Source: Tritrichomonas foetus (taxonomy: Eukaryota > Parabasalia > Tritrichomonadida > Tritrichomonadidae). From it: DNA of 64,000 bases. The DNA is taken from the NCBI GenBank assembly GCA_001839685.1, contig MLAK01000549.1, forward strand, positions 5,931 to 69,930. The letters run 5' to 3'. This document shows, one piece after another, positions 28,980 through 42,200 of this stretch. The position numbers and the translations under genes were made by a program. Within the stretch, counting starts at the first letter, position 1, and every line of letters begins with the position of its first letter. Under the pieces are notes generated by a model. It searched no databases. It saw only the letters and a list, made by a program, of their open reading frames with translations, and was not told the origin of the DNA.

Positions 28980-29478
28980 ATTTTTCTATCTTGGTCTAAA
29001 ATCTGAGTAAAATATTAATCAAAAAAAATTCAAAATAAAAGCTTATTACTTCTTATCATAGATGTTTCATTGTTTCATACCTGGTTTGAATGTCGGTTTC
29101 CTTCAGGAAAGGAGAAAAAATCGATGAAAGAATGACCAAATATGCACTCAATTTTTGTGAGAAAATATTGGATTTATGTGTAACGTCATTATTTCGATTC
29201 ATACCTTGGTATTAATTTATATATTATGTTTTGCTTATATTTATCTGAAAACTTTATTTTTCGTATGACAAAGAATATATCCAAAGATCTTTCAATTTTA
29301 CTGATATTTATCTCTGAATTATTTGAATCGTTATATTTCTTTCGAAGAAAAATAATATAAATATTTCAAATATAGTTATTCGCACAATTTTTTCACAAAC
29401 TATAGAGCCCATATAAAGATTGAATAATTCTGAACAATTCAATTCACCATTATAGTTTGACGCCTCATATTTTCTTCC
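28980..29478. other. Spacer with a small palindrome
   Basis: 499 bp AT-rich spacer. TTTCCTTCAGGAAA near 29097-29110 could form a 5-bp hairpin. No gene seen. Confidence 0.5.
29465..29470 (+). promoter_or_regulatory. Candidate initiator (TCATAT)
   Basis: Exact match to TCA(+1)Py(T/A)(T/A); the A (29467) is 12 bases before the ATG. Confidence 0.4.
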
Positions 29479-30453
29479 ATGCTTAATCGAACAGACTCCT
29501 TAGATATCTCTAAAACTTCATCAAAATCTCAGCCACGATTCGCTTCCACCGCTCCTCTTACCCTCGGTAAACGCAAGATGAATTTATTATGGCCTCCATC
29601 AGATTTTGGGCGCGACGCTCGAAAAGTACGAATCTCGCCAAAATATCCAGAAACGAAGCCACCTCCAGAAGTCCCGGGCCCTGGCGCCTACAACCCAAGG
29701 GAGCATGATATCAAATTGAAGCAGGCATTCCCGCGAGCCATTAAAGATCTCGAGCCAGAACCAGTCACAGCAAACATCGGATTCTACAACCCCCCGACCC
29801 TCGTCTCATCGAAGGGCGCCATCATCCACACCAAAATAAATATCGAGCCAAAACAGGACGATGTGCCTGGCCCGCAGTACACCATTCCATCTATATTTAG
29901 TAAGACCAAAAACGCTCACAAAATCGCGTCACAGTCCACTGAAATGTACATCCCCAAAAATCAAGCGCCACCGCCCGGCGCCTACACGCCAGTCAATCCG
30001 ATGATCCTGAAATCGCCCGCTTACACAGTGCAGGGAAACACGCGCAAGAATTTGTGGCTCCAAAATAAAGAGGACACCCCGTCGCCTGCAAACTACTCGC
30101 CGCAAAACCCTGAAGTGCTGGGAAGCGCCCCTCGATGGACAATTGGAAACAAATCGCGCAAAGGCCGAAGCGCGCACTCAATGGCTTCCCCGGGTCACCG
30201 AGAAGTTTTAATCATTGATAAACTAACGATCAGCTTGAGTGGAATTTCCGACGTGGAAAAAGCGAGAAAATATTATGCGAAGCATCCTGAAATTAAAGAA
30301 ATCGTGCTGGAAATAATTGAAATGATGCTTGAAGAGAAGCCAAAGAACCCACTGGAGGTTCTGAGGGCTCACTACAATGGCATAAAGAACAGTGATGAAT
30401 ATATCATGACGATAAAAAAGGATTACTCAAGCGAATCGGAATTGGATGTTTAG
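29479..30453 (+). CDS. SHIPPO/STPG-repeat protein with C-terminal RIIa-like domain
   Basis: 324 residues. Four Pro-Gly-Pro repeats of the SHIPPO (ODF3/STPG) type: PGPGAYNP (66-73), PGPQYTIP (130-137), PPGAYTP (165-171), and a variant PSPANYSP (201-208). Such repeats occur in proteins that line axonemal doublet microtubules or cytoskeletal fibres. The C-terminus (about 262-299, KYYAKHPEIKEIVLEIIEMMLEEKPKNP) has the RIIa docking pattern, giving a possible anchoring handle. A role in the flagellum or the pelta-axostyle is inferred. Codons from about 29560 to 30200 are clearly G/C richer than those after 30250. Confidence 0.78.
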   Translation: MLNRTDSLDISKTSSKSQPRFASTAPLTLGKRKMNLLWPPSDFGRDARKVRISPKYPETKPPPEVPGPGAYNPREHDIKLKQAFPRAIKDLEPEPVTANIGFYNPPTLVSSKGAIIHTKINIEPKQDDVPGPQYTIPSIFSKTKNAHKIASQSTEMYIPKNQAPPPGAYTPVNPMILKSPAYTVQGNTRKNLWLQNKEDTPSPANYSPQNPEVLGSAPRWTIGNKSRKGRSAHSMASPGHREVLIIDKLTISLSGISDVEKARKYYAKHPEIKEIVLEIIEMMLEEKPKNPLEVLRAHYNGIKNSDEYIMTIKKDYSSESELDV

Positions 30454-30933
30454 ATTTGTTGTTTTTTAGAATATATAAAAATGTTTTTATTGATAATTAA
30501 TTTAATTTAGTATTTATCAAAAAGAATTGTCGAACTTTCTGTTCATAGAAAAAATAGCTTTGCTGTAGGGTTTATAAATAGTTTTTATGAGAGAGATCTC
30601 TATAAAGATCACATGTGTTTTGCAATATAGAAATTGTATGGATATGATTTGGATTGAGCGACACCATCAAGAAACTGAGAGAAGTTTTAGAAATAATGTA
30701 ACAAATTCATAAACATTCCGAATCATATTTACTATCAGATAAATGCTCACTTTGGAAAGAAAATTCGAATAAAAAGATGAAATTATTAAGATTGTTTACA
30801 TAATCTATTAAGTAAGAAATTCATGCCTTCGAGGAAAGCATCATTTTATTACTAATTTTAATTACATTTATTAATTTTTTTATCATATTTCTACCAAAAT
30901 ATGATCTATCAGTTAGAGAAATTCACCGCACAA
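30454..30933. other. Convergent spacer, nothing recognised
   Basis: 480 bp AT-rich spacer between the 3' ends of the SHIPPO gene and the Myb gene. Confidence 0.5.
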
Positions 30934-31990
30934 TTAAAAACTGGATGAATAAATTTCCCAGAAAGATTGACTTCCAATAGAAAAGTCCGCATTATTACTG
31001 TAGAGTGAGAATTCTTCTTCAATCGAAGGTGTTGCCATTCTCGATGGTGGTCTATTCAATAATTGAAACATGTTATTGTCAATCTGAATCATTGTTGGCT
31101 TCGACTGTTGAGTATTTTGTGGTGGCTGTGCTATATGAACAACCTTTTGATGTGGTTGAGCTTGCTGAACTTGTTGCTGCGCATTCTGAACAACTGGCGC
31201 TTGAACTGCTGGTTGCTGAACTGTTTGTTGTTGAATTGGTTGTTGTTGAACTGTTNNNNNNNNNNNNNNNNNNNNNNNNNNNNNNNNNNNNNNNNNNNNN
31301 NNNNNNNNNNNNNNNNNNNNNNNNNNNNNNNNNNNNNNNNNNNNNNNNNNNNNNNNNNNNNNNNNNNNNNNNNNNNNNNNNNNNNNNNNNNNNNNNNNNN
31401 NNNNNNNNNNNNNNNNNNNNTGGTTGCTGAACTGTTTGTTGTTGAATTGGTTGTTGTTGAATTGGTTGTGAAATTTGAAATGGCTGAACTTGTTGGAGTG
31501 GCTGAACGATTTGAATTGGCTGCTGTTGATAGATTTGTTGCTGTATAGCTTTAACAGCCTGTGTCGGCTGAATCATTTGAATTCCTTGAAGTGGAACGAG
31601 CGGCTGCGAAGGAATGATTATCGGTCTGTTTTTTGCTCTGTTCTTCAGATGTAAATTGCTGAAGCTTGCAAATCGTTGCATCCACCTTGTTTTAACCTGT
31701 ATGTCTGTTCTATCGTTAAAGAAAGTTGCGATTTTTGTCCATTTTGGACCGAATTCTTCCATTTTTTCGTAAAGCAATTGATCTTCTTCTGGCGTCCAGG
31801 GAGCTTTCCCGCGGGCACTCGACAGGTAGTGCTTCCATCTTTCTCGACATTGGCGTGGATTTCGACCTGGCATGTGTTCGGCGATGGTCTCCCATGAATT
31901 ATTACCGTAAGTTTTGACGAGCTGTTTGAGTTTGACGTCTTCTTCGGCCAAGAATTTTTCTCTCCTGCGCTTATTTTTGTTGTTTATCAT
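30934..31990 (-). CDS. R2R3 Myb transcription factor, interrupted by an assembly gap
   Basis: Starts with a basic stretch, then two Myb repeats (about 8-105) with regular Trp spacing: EEDVKLKQLVKTYGNNSWETIAEHM, RWKHYL, then WTPEEDQLLYEKMEEFGPKWTKIA and RWMQRF. Next comes a Gln-rich region (about 135-190), then an N run. After the run, the same Gln-rich repeat (QQPIQQQTVQQP) resumes in a different frame and continues to TAA at 30934-30936, giving a tail ending GSQSFWEIYSSSF. Read straight through the N run, the frame would end earlier, at 31079, in an artificial Ser/Thr stretch. So I extend the gene and treat the gap length as wrong. Myb proteins are the main expanded transcription factors of trichomonads. 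Confidence 0.8.
31256..31420. other. Assembly gap (165 N) within a Gln-coding tandem repeat
   Basis: Both flanks carry the same roughly 33-bp repeat (minus strand CAACAACAAACAGTTCAGCA), so the assembler probably collapsed or could not span it. The stated length breaks the frame. Confidence 0.9.
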
Positions 31991-33265
31991 TTTCGAATTT
32001 ATTATTTAAACGACTTTGTTATAAAATGAACTGAATTAAAAATTTTCGTAATAATTGAATAATCTATTGAAAATTTTTAAAATCTTTAACTTTTTGACTT
32101 CGATGGGATTTTTAAAATCTTTGGTAATTCAAAAAGCCGTGATTTATTTATTTTTGTATGAGCGAGAATAATTATCTATTATAGAAATTATTCTATGGAT
32201 TGTGTGAATAAAAAGTCGTTAATCATGAAAAACCTCCATTGATTTAAAATTGAATATGGACTTTGTTTCAATTTCGGAATTTTCAATATGAAACAATTCG
32301 GAAGAAATCACGATATTTTTCTTTGAATTTTCTTGTGCGATCATTATGTCAACATTTGACCGTAAATTCAAGTCTTAACTATCGTGTTCTTTGCTTTGGG
32401 AAAAGTGCCATAGAAAAACTTTTTTCCATTTTTCTTTTAATTATTTTCCATTTACCAAAGTTTTGAAATAATAACACAAAACAGGTAAGTTAATATAACT
32501 TTTTCCGGAGGTTATTTTTTAGAAAATGCCATTACTCAATATCTATCATAAATATCCATACTCGGTTATTTGATTGTGGTGGGTTCATCTAAATATCTTG
32601 ATGTGAAAGAGTCAATTTTTTTATACAATAAAAATAATGGAAATTCGAATAATGACAAAAACTGTTTATAACACTCATGAAAGAGTCCAAAAGATATGAT
32701 AATAGAAATGGCAAAAGTGATTTATACATTATTCTGAAAGGAAAAAATATCTTTCATTTAAATAGATTTTGTTGGTTGAATTGAGATATAATAGGGTTCT
32801 GTTGTGTTAAAGAAAAATTACATTATAAGGATAATTCCATCAAATAATTAGTTTATAATACTAGTTGAAATACTGTTGAATGATTCTAATGGAAAACTGA
32901 CCAATCATCAATTTTGATGATCATCTTTCATTCAAAAATTCATGAATTTGATTGTTTATATGAATACACTCTGATTCATCAAAATTTTTAATTAAAAATG
33001 AGAATGAAATGAAATTAAAATAACTCCTTGATGATTAATTAGGTGAATATTTTCATTTGGTGCAAGGAATATATTTTCCAATCATCACAAGATAAATAAT
33101 CTCAATCTAAAATTACTTTTTTGACAAATGAACATATATAATGATTCGATATTCTTCAAATTAAATATATTTTTTAAAATAATTATGCAAATATAGCAAG
33201 AAAAACAAAAACATTAACATCGAGAATATAAATATTTTACAAATATATTTCTATACACAAAAAAA
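31991..33265. other. Long spacer, nothing recognised
   Basis: 1275 bp of AT-rich sequence upstream of the Myb gene and downstream of HYDIN. A plus-strand frame at 32263-32466 begins with TTG and is not supported. No tRNA or other RNA gene could be seen. Confidence 0.5.
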
Positions 33266-36200
33266 TTATTTCGGCATAATTCTTCCAACGAATAAAAATG
33301 GCACTCTTACATTATGCTCAGGGATATGAAACTCCCAAAGAGATTCAATTGTCTTCACAGATACTGGTAAATATCCAAAAACCATTGTTTGTTTCTTTCC
33401 ACTTGAAACCAAGCTGCTTGGAGAATCACAAAATATCGGTGTTGGACCTTCTCCCACATAATTCCATCTTACCTCATATGGTGAAGAAGTTGGATTAATT
33501 AATTCGAGTCTTTTTGAAGTTCTTTCGCCAATACCTTTAGAGAAAAGTTCAATAACTCGAATATCTTCTGGTAAAGGATTTGTATAATCAGGGTGTCTTC
33601 TTCCTGCACTTAAATAATCAGACAGATCAACATTAAAGTGACAAAGTGGTCTTCTTGAAAGCCCTGAAACTTTTATGATTGGTGGTTCCATTTGTGTAAG
33701 GAATGGAACGTCACAAACCAAATCAGCTGTAAAATCATCAACTTCTTCTGGTTCAAAATTAACTTTAAATGTTTTAGTTTGGCCTGGCTCAATAAATCCA
33801 GTGACAGGTTCAACGGAAAAAGGAGCACCATGAGTCTGCGCATAGTTTGTACGTAAACAAACAAGGTGAGATATATGCCAAGTGTAATCAAACCGAATAA
33901 GACAATTATTTGTTAGCTTAATTTCATTGGTTCGAGTTTGATACATCATTGTTGGAGAAAATGTGATTTCTGTAGTATCAATTTGATATTTAATGAAATC
34001 AGCAACAATATTAGCTTTAAGTGGCATATCTTTTGGTTTTCCTGGTACAACTGTATAAGCTGGTTCTTCTTTAATTTCAGTTACACGAACAAGATCATCT
34101 TGTTGTTGTGAATCTCCACCTTCTTGCTGTCCACATGATACGCTTGGAGTGTCATTTGCAGAGGGTGGAGGTGTAGTTGGTTTGGCTGAAGATGATAGAT
34201 TTCTTCTTCCAGATCCACTCTTCTTGATACGTGTTGAAGATTGCTTTTCTTGTCTAGGTGAAGATTGTTGTTGACCTGGATCAGGATTGAGTGAACTTCG
34301 TGGAACATATTTAATAATTTTCATTGAATCATCCCAATCAGGAGCATGTGGTTCAGTTAGTTCGATTTTCGAAATTTGGCATACAACTTTTACCTGTCCA
34401 GCTTTAATTTGATGATCACTAAAGAAAGTAACTTTCACTGGTTTTGAATGTCCAACTTTTAAGTGACCAACATGAGGTGAAAACACGAGATCATTTTGTG
34501 TTGACCAAAGAAATCGAACGTCACTTGAGCCGACATTTCTCATTGAAAAAACGACTGTTTGTTGTCTTCCAACAATGCAATCTTTAAAGACAAGATTACC
34601 ATCTTCATTATTTAATCCATCAAAAACAATATCTTCAGCTGAGCCTTCACCAAGAAAAGAAAGTTGAATATTATTTTTTGGATTATCTTGAACAGTGATA
34701 CTTAAATCAAGTTCAGCCTTTCTTGGTTTTTGTGGTTTGAAAATCACCTGTAATTGTTTTCTTTGACCAGCACAAAGATCAAATTCTTCAAATTTTTCCG
34801 CGTCTATAAATTCAAAATCAGGATTTGGTTTTTGAACGATTTTTACATGAGAATTTAAAACACCTTCATTAGCGATAATCACATACTTTTCTTTTGTAAA
34901 TCCAAGTAAAGTTAATCCTAAATTCGAAATAAGTGCACCTCCTTTTCCTTTGTCCATTCCACTTAATATGCTTAACTGTGGAAGTGCACCAACTCCTTCA
35001 ACTGTGAACTTGAATTGTTTTGTTTCTGCTGTACTTCCTCGAACGATACCCTCAAAGAAACCAACAAAATTATCACATGTTACTGGATTAAATCCAAGTG
35101 TGATTTTTTTAGTTTGAAAAGGTTCTAGAGTGACAGTTTTTTCAGATAAATCAAAAGGAAATGATGCATTTGCTCTTCCTTTTGGTTTAATTGTCATGTC
35201 AATAATACAAGGAACAGGTTGAATGTTTACTAATGCTAAATTAACACTACTATGTTGTTGAAGAAGCAATGGCATGAAATGAAGAACTTGCTCATCTTCA
35301 AGAAAAGCAGTTCTATTAGTTTTAGTTACATCATAACGAATGCAAAGGTTTAACCCAGGGAATATTTTTTCAAAATCATGTGTTTCAATTTCAGGAACTA
35401 TGTTTTTCACGTGCATTTTCACAGATAATTGGTCATTTGATGCATGTGGATTACTATCAGTTACTTTAAACTTTAAAGTGGAATTAAAATCACCAGGTAA
35501 AGGTGATTGAAAGTCAATATCAATCGTTACTGATTGTCCTGGATTTAATGTTCCATTTGAAGGTGATACACTATAATTTCCAATTTGAAGAATACTAACA
35601 TTTTTTCCTTTACCACCACGTGGCTTAGGTGGTGGTGGTGCTTTTTTGGCGAGACGTGCATTTTTATTATTATTGGTGATTTGTGGAGGATCATCAACAG
35701 TTCCTGAAGTTTCGAAATCAAATGCAAAACGTCCTTCATTTTTGAAAACTAATTGTTTTGTTATAACAGTAGAAATTGGAACAGATCCAAAATCGATTTG
35801 CTTCGATAGTGCTATAGTAAATGCAGAATACATTGTTTCACCTGAAAATGGAATTGGCAAAACAGCTGTTGTTGTATTTGTTACAGGATCAGTTAGTGAT
35901 AATGTGATACCTTTGGTATTCACAAAAGAAACCACTTTAGATGCTTTAAAAGTGAAATTAATTGGTGTTGGTTTCTCGCCTGGGTTCAATACTCCATCAC
36001 TTGGAGAAATTTGGAAAAAGTTTGGATCGAACGCAATTTTATAATTAATTGGAAACTTTCCTTTGTTTTTTAAATTACAAGTTAATAATTTTGGTTGTTG
36101 AACTTTTAATGTGCCAAATTGTAAATGATCCATTTTTGGTGGATATTGGAAATCAAATAATACATCGAATGCTTCAGCTACTACATTAATTGGTATTGAA

Positions 36201-39200
36201 TTATGGATTTTAGATTTTTGTTTGTCTAAAACCTCCAAGGTTATTTGTTTTTTAATATTGATTGGCTTTTGTGATGAAAATACAGCTTTTATCGTACAAC
36301 TACCTCTTGGGTTAATAATTCCTTCGACTGAACTGAATTCAATTGAAGGAGCAACTTGCTGAACGTTTTTGAGTTGATAAAAAGCTGGAAGTTTCGAAGT
36401 ATTTTTCAGTTCTAAATTTAATTTTCTCTCTTGCTTTAATAAAAGTTTATCAAAATCTAAATTCGTTGTATTTGGCTCCAATATTGGAATACAGCTTTCC
36501 ACCGAAAAGTTTAGAAAGAATGGTTCAGGTTGATCTTCAACAACTAAAGTTAAGGTGTTCTTGAAAGTGTCAATTATGTTTGGATGAACTCCAATTTTTA
36601 TATCAGCTGTGGCTTGGGGTTCAATAGTAATTTGTGGTGGATCAGCAACAAAAGGACATTTTGAGTCAGCAAAAAAAAGCGAAAGGTTAGCTTTAAATGA
36701 AGATGGATTTGTAATATGAATTACTTCGTTGTACATGGGTGTTGCATTTTTAGAAAGTTTATCTTTAGTCACTAGGACAGGACCAAACATAAATTCATTC
36801 ATATCTGCAACAAATGCCCTTTCAGTTTTATTGTCTGCACGTGGAACTCTTTTATTAAAAATATGTTTAAGATCTCGTGATATGTTTGGATGATTGCAAA
36901 CGCCAAAACATGGTAATTTAATAACATCACAACTGCAATTAGAAATACCAAATAATAAATCATTTTTATAGGAACCAATAACTGTTGGATCAAAGATTAC
37001 AACAATAGGTACTCTTGAATTAGGTGGAATTGTCCATCGTCCTGTTAATTTATTTGTGTCGAAGTTTATATGACCTGTTGTAGATGATCCATTATTTCCT
37101 TTCTTTTTACCACCTCTTGTTTTACCTTTTGCTGCACCACCACGACCCCTTGAACCTCCTCGATTCTTTTTACTTGCATTTATTTCATCTTCTTCAAAAT
37201 CAGGGAGCTCACGTTCAACCTCATCACCTTCAATGGAAAAGAATGGTGGACATTCTTCAAATTTTGTTAAAGGAACAGGTAAATTTTTATTAATTTCGAT
37301 TTTTTCTGGTGGAATTAATTCCGTGAAGGCTGATTCTTTCAATTTTTGAAGAGTTGGGACAAAATGAGATGGAATTTTACGAAGATCATCAATTGAACAT
37401 TCTTCTTTCAATACGATTGAATTAACTTGCTGAATTGATAAATCTTTTTGTTCCTCTTCCTCCTCTTCTTCAAATTCAACTATTTTTCTTTTTAAGGTTT
37501 GTGGATCAATTGCTGTAAAATTCTCACTGTTTTCTTTAAGCTTAGCAGCAATACTTCCAACTGTTAAATTAAATAAGACAATTGAATAATCATTTAGATC
37601 AGTTGGAATTTGATTTCTTCTTTTTCTTGGCTCTTTATCTTTAGGTTTTTCTTCTTTTCTTGAAGATTTCTCTCTTTTCTCACCTTTGTCTTCATTTTTC
37701 GACCTTTTATGCCTTGATGATCTCCCTTCTTCTTTTCTTGAAGTTCGGCGACCATGAGACTCCTTTTTATCAGGTGTTGAATTAGTTTGTTCTTTGGTTG
37801 CTTCTTTTCTCATTATTTTGTTACGAAGTGATTTTCTTTTCTTATCAACAATTTTTCGCTCCTCTTCGGTCAATTTATTATATTCCTCTTCAGTCATATT
37901 AAATAAATTATTTTTCTCTTTAATTTCTTCTTCGTGTTTTTTCTTCCTTTCTTTATTTTTAATTTTTTCAATTCTTTCATTCACTAACTCAAGTGAAGTT
38001 CGAACACCGACAAAGAAAACATAGTGACCGTCAAGTGCTGCTAAAATGTAATTTAAGGCATTTTCGGCTGCAGTTGGAACAGAATGGGAGACTACATGAA
38101 ATGGATTTTTTATAGTATCATCATAACAATTTTTAGACTTAAATGACGAAAGAATAAATTGATCAGTTTCATTACTTTCTTTCAAAGCATGTAAAGAATC
38201 AACAACAAAACCATCAGAACAGTCTGGTTGAGAAATTCTCGCAAAAAACGCAGCAGTATAATCAGCAGAAGCCCCATTATTTTCAATTAATTCTGACCAA
38301 ATATCTTGTAATGAAATAACAGGAACATGTAAATTCATTCCAAGCGATTTTGCTGCAATCGAGCACCCACTCATATGTGGACCATGAACAATAACTGCAA
38401 GAGAAAATTTACTTGCAGCAGGAGTTTGATTAAATGTAACATTATTCACTTCAGAAGTAATTTCTTTCTTCATAAAATGTTGACAGAATAAATCAAAATC
38501 AAAATGATAAGAAAATACTTCGATTTGATAATTTGTTGGATTAATTAATTGAACTTCAATTTTGGAGGGTTCACTAAATGGTTGAACTGGAGGAACGTTT
38601 AAGCTTGGTGGATCAAATTCGATTCGAAGCTGAACACCAGTTCCACTTAAAGTAACATATCTTGGCTGAGTATTATGTTTAATATTTATTGGGAGTTGCA
38701 TTGAAAAGTTCATTCCTGAAGGAGGAATAAAAGTAATTTTTACATTTTGGAAGGAAGCCGGTGGTAAAATTCCATTTGGTGGATCTGGAATAAAAATTGG
38801 TCCTTCATTTTCATTTTTGTCGTTTTTATTATAGAATTGGCGTGAATTGGTCAAAATTGGAATAGCTTCGCCAAAATTATATTCACAACTAACATTATTC
38901 ATATTTTGGAGTTGTAAGGTCATGGTTTTGGATTGTCCAACAATAACTTGTTCAAAATCAAAGTGATTTTTAGAGAACCCAAGAGTTGGTAAAATTAATT
39001 TTGCATGAAGTTTAATTGAAAACCCTAATTCTTCAGTCAGTTGAAATTGAATGTCATATTCTAGATCACCAATATTATTATTTGTTCTTTGAGCTGTATC
39101 AAAAACAACTTTCATGGGGACTTTTGAACCAGGTGGAATATTTGTGGCTAAATGAGGTTCAATAGAAAAGCCTGTTCCTTTTAATACATTTGTTTTCAAT

Positions 39201-42200
39201 TCAAAGGACATTGGGAAAGGTGTTAAAGAACAAAGTTCAAATTCAGCTGATCTAACTTCGCCAATAGTGATCGATTTCAAATCAAGAAGATATTGTGAAA
39301 GAACAAAGCCTTGAAAAACTTCATTAGACGCATTCCTTCTTCTTCGACCTATAACTGGACCAGTTAATGATAATAATTTATCACTGAGTCTTTCAATCAA
39401 AACTTTCCTTTCAATTTCATCAAACTTTTCATTTAATGAGCCGGTTGAAGGAATATATGAAACAGAAGTAGCAGTTGATGAAATATTTGAGGAGATTGTT
39501 GATGATGTAGCAGCTTGGAAAGCCAAATCAGAAGGATGACGTGGCAAAGAAAGTGAAAATTGGTAAAATCGACCAATTACATGAATAGGAATTTTGATTT
39601 CTTCAAAATGGCCAATTTGAATTATGAAATCTTCATTATATTCAATTGGTAATCCACAAACAATGTTTACATTCAAGTTTTGTGTTCCATTCGCTGGAAT
39701 TGAACCATCTGATGGTGTAATCGAAAAATGTGAAAATTTATTACTGCGTGGAATTTTGGCAGAAAAAGCTATTGGTACATCACTTAAGTTAGTTAATGTT
39801 ATTTGTTGATTTATGGGTGTATCATAAATTGTATGACCGAAATCAATTTTTAGTGGATTTAACTTATAATTAATTGCAGCTGCAGCTCCATTAAGATTAA
39901 TTACATAATCGGGACCACCAACAATATGGCAAATTGCTGTTGCTGAATATTTGGTTGATTTTCCACCTTCACCACCATAAGCGAAAAATGAAAAATGAAT
40001 ATTTTCTGATTTGCCGGAAGTCAATTGGCCTCTTGTTGGATAAACATCAAAAATTCTACAAAGATCACAATTTTCATCATCTGTTACAAGTTGCCAACTA
40101 TATTCAACGTCAGCATCAGGAGTTGATGTAATTGTAACTTCTTTGGTTTGTTCAGTATTCAGCATTAAATTGCCAAAATTCAAATCATTTTCAGGAGAAA
40201 ATGAAAGATTTGGAAAAATAAAAACAGCTTTCAAATTTACATAAAGATGTTGTGGATGATTATCAAATGAAAAAATTAATTTTCTATTTAATATTTCACT
40301 ACAAAAATCTTGTTTGAAAGCTGCATCAAATATCACAGTTAGTTCCATTTTATCATGTGGTTCAAGCACAAATTGGTTAGGTTGGACAGAAAACGGCGCC
40401 AATGTATCAATTTTTATATTTAATGGTAATTTTACTAGATTTGTAACAGTCATAGTTCTTTGTTGTGATGGCATTAAATGAATTGATGGTGTTTGTTGAC
40501 GTGTAGAAACTTCTTCTTCAGCTTTAGCATCATGTTTATGAATAAACTCCATTTCTTTTTGAGAAAAGCTTAATAAAGGTTTGATTACAGTTCCATGAAC
40601 AGTTGGTTGGAATAACTCGATTCTATTTCTTCCCAAAGTTGCGTTGCACATTACATTTACTAAGAAATTCGTTGGAACAGGACTAAAAGCAACAAAATGA
40701 TGTTCGATTTTTTCACGTGGATTGATAACTGTTGATTCAGGTAGAATTTTAAAAGAAAAATTCATTAAAGCTTTATCATCAACTTTGGGCTTTGATTGAG
40801 TCCATCGAAGTTCTTGTGGGCGACGTCCATAATTAGTTATTGTAAAAGTCAAATAAGATTTTTGCTCATTCAAAATATAATTAAAATTGATATCATTCAT
40901 TTCAATTGACGATACAATTGGAGATCCTGTTCCAGTTGCCAACAAATCAACAAAAAGTGGATTCAAATTGACAAAATTTAAAACAATTTTATCAGAAAAG
41001 CTAATTGTATCATCTAACTTTGCCACAACTTTTACAACTACTGAGTCATTTGGCTCAATATCACCACATGTCGGTTCACAAGAAAATATCCGTATATCAT
41101 TTTGTATTGAAATTGTAAAAGATGCAGGAATCAAAGAGGCATTGGTAATTGTAAGTTTGGCAGTTGCTGGTTTCAAAACAGGAATATTACCGAAATGAAT
41201 GGAACTTGTCGATAATTTAATGGTGGGGCCTGTAGATGTTGCATTTATGGTGAATTTCATGGGTGGCGAATCACTTCCAAAAACTTTTATGAAACCAGTT
41301 ATATTAATCGGTCCCAAAAGTTGAGGTGTCATTAAAATATCTATTGGAAAATCTTGTCGACCTTTAATAACGCCACGAGGTCTAGATACAATGATATGAG
41401 CCTGTGATACATTTGTTTCTTCAGGCATAATGAATTCAAATTTGGCAGGAAATTCCGAATCGTTCATCAAAACTAATTGTTTTGAATATTCCTTACCAAT
41501 GTAAACATGTTCATAATCTAATTCACTTTTTTCGAGTTTTAAAAGGGGGCAATGACAATTTGCAGTTATTGGGATGATTGCTAATTCTTTGCCAGCTCGC
41601 AAAATATCCAGTGCTAATTTTAAATTATATGTTTGAATAGTAATTGGAACGAACTCAATCGTAACTAATTGTTTTGAAAATTTGGGAACTGATGTTCCAT
41701 TTGGAATTATATTAAACTCACGAGGAGAAAAGGTACTGTCTTGGAGAAGGCGAATTCGATAATCAAATGAAATGTCTGATTTATTTTCAATTTCGAAAGT
41801 TTGAGTATACAAAAATCCATAGCTGATATCTCCAAAATTAATGAATTTTGTAGATACTAAAAAATCAGGTCCAACTACCTTTCCATACATAATTAAAGAC
41901 GGATGAAAATTGACGGCTCCTCTTACATGGAAAGTAAATGTTTCATTAAATTGGCCAACACAAACAGCAGAAAAAATGACTTTTATTTTTTGTTGGCTAC
42001 CGACCGGAATTATTGCTTTTGATGGAATAAAATCAAACTTCAAATCAGATTTATTGGATTGAATGACTTCATAATCAACGTTAACTTTTCCATCATTTGA
42101 TAAAATTACTTCATATTCACAAACTGTGTCAAGTGGAACATGGCCTACATTTATAGTATCAATATTAAATGTAGCATCTGGCGGTAAACCTTGTCCTTGA

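Noticed and set aside
31079..31255. Ser/Thr/Asn-rich C-terminus of the Myb protein
   Set aside because: It is the Gln-rich repeat read out of frame after a mis-sized gap.
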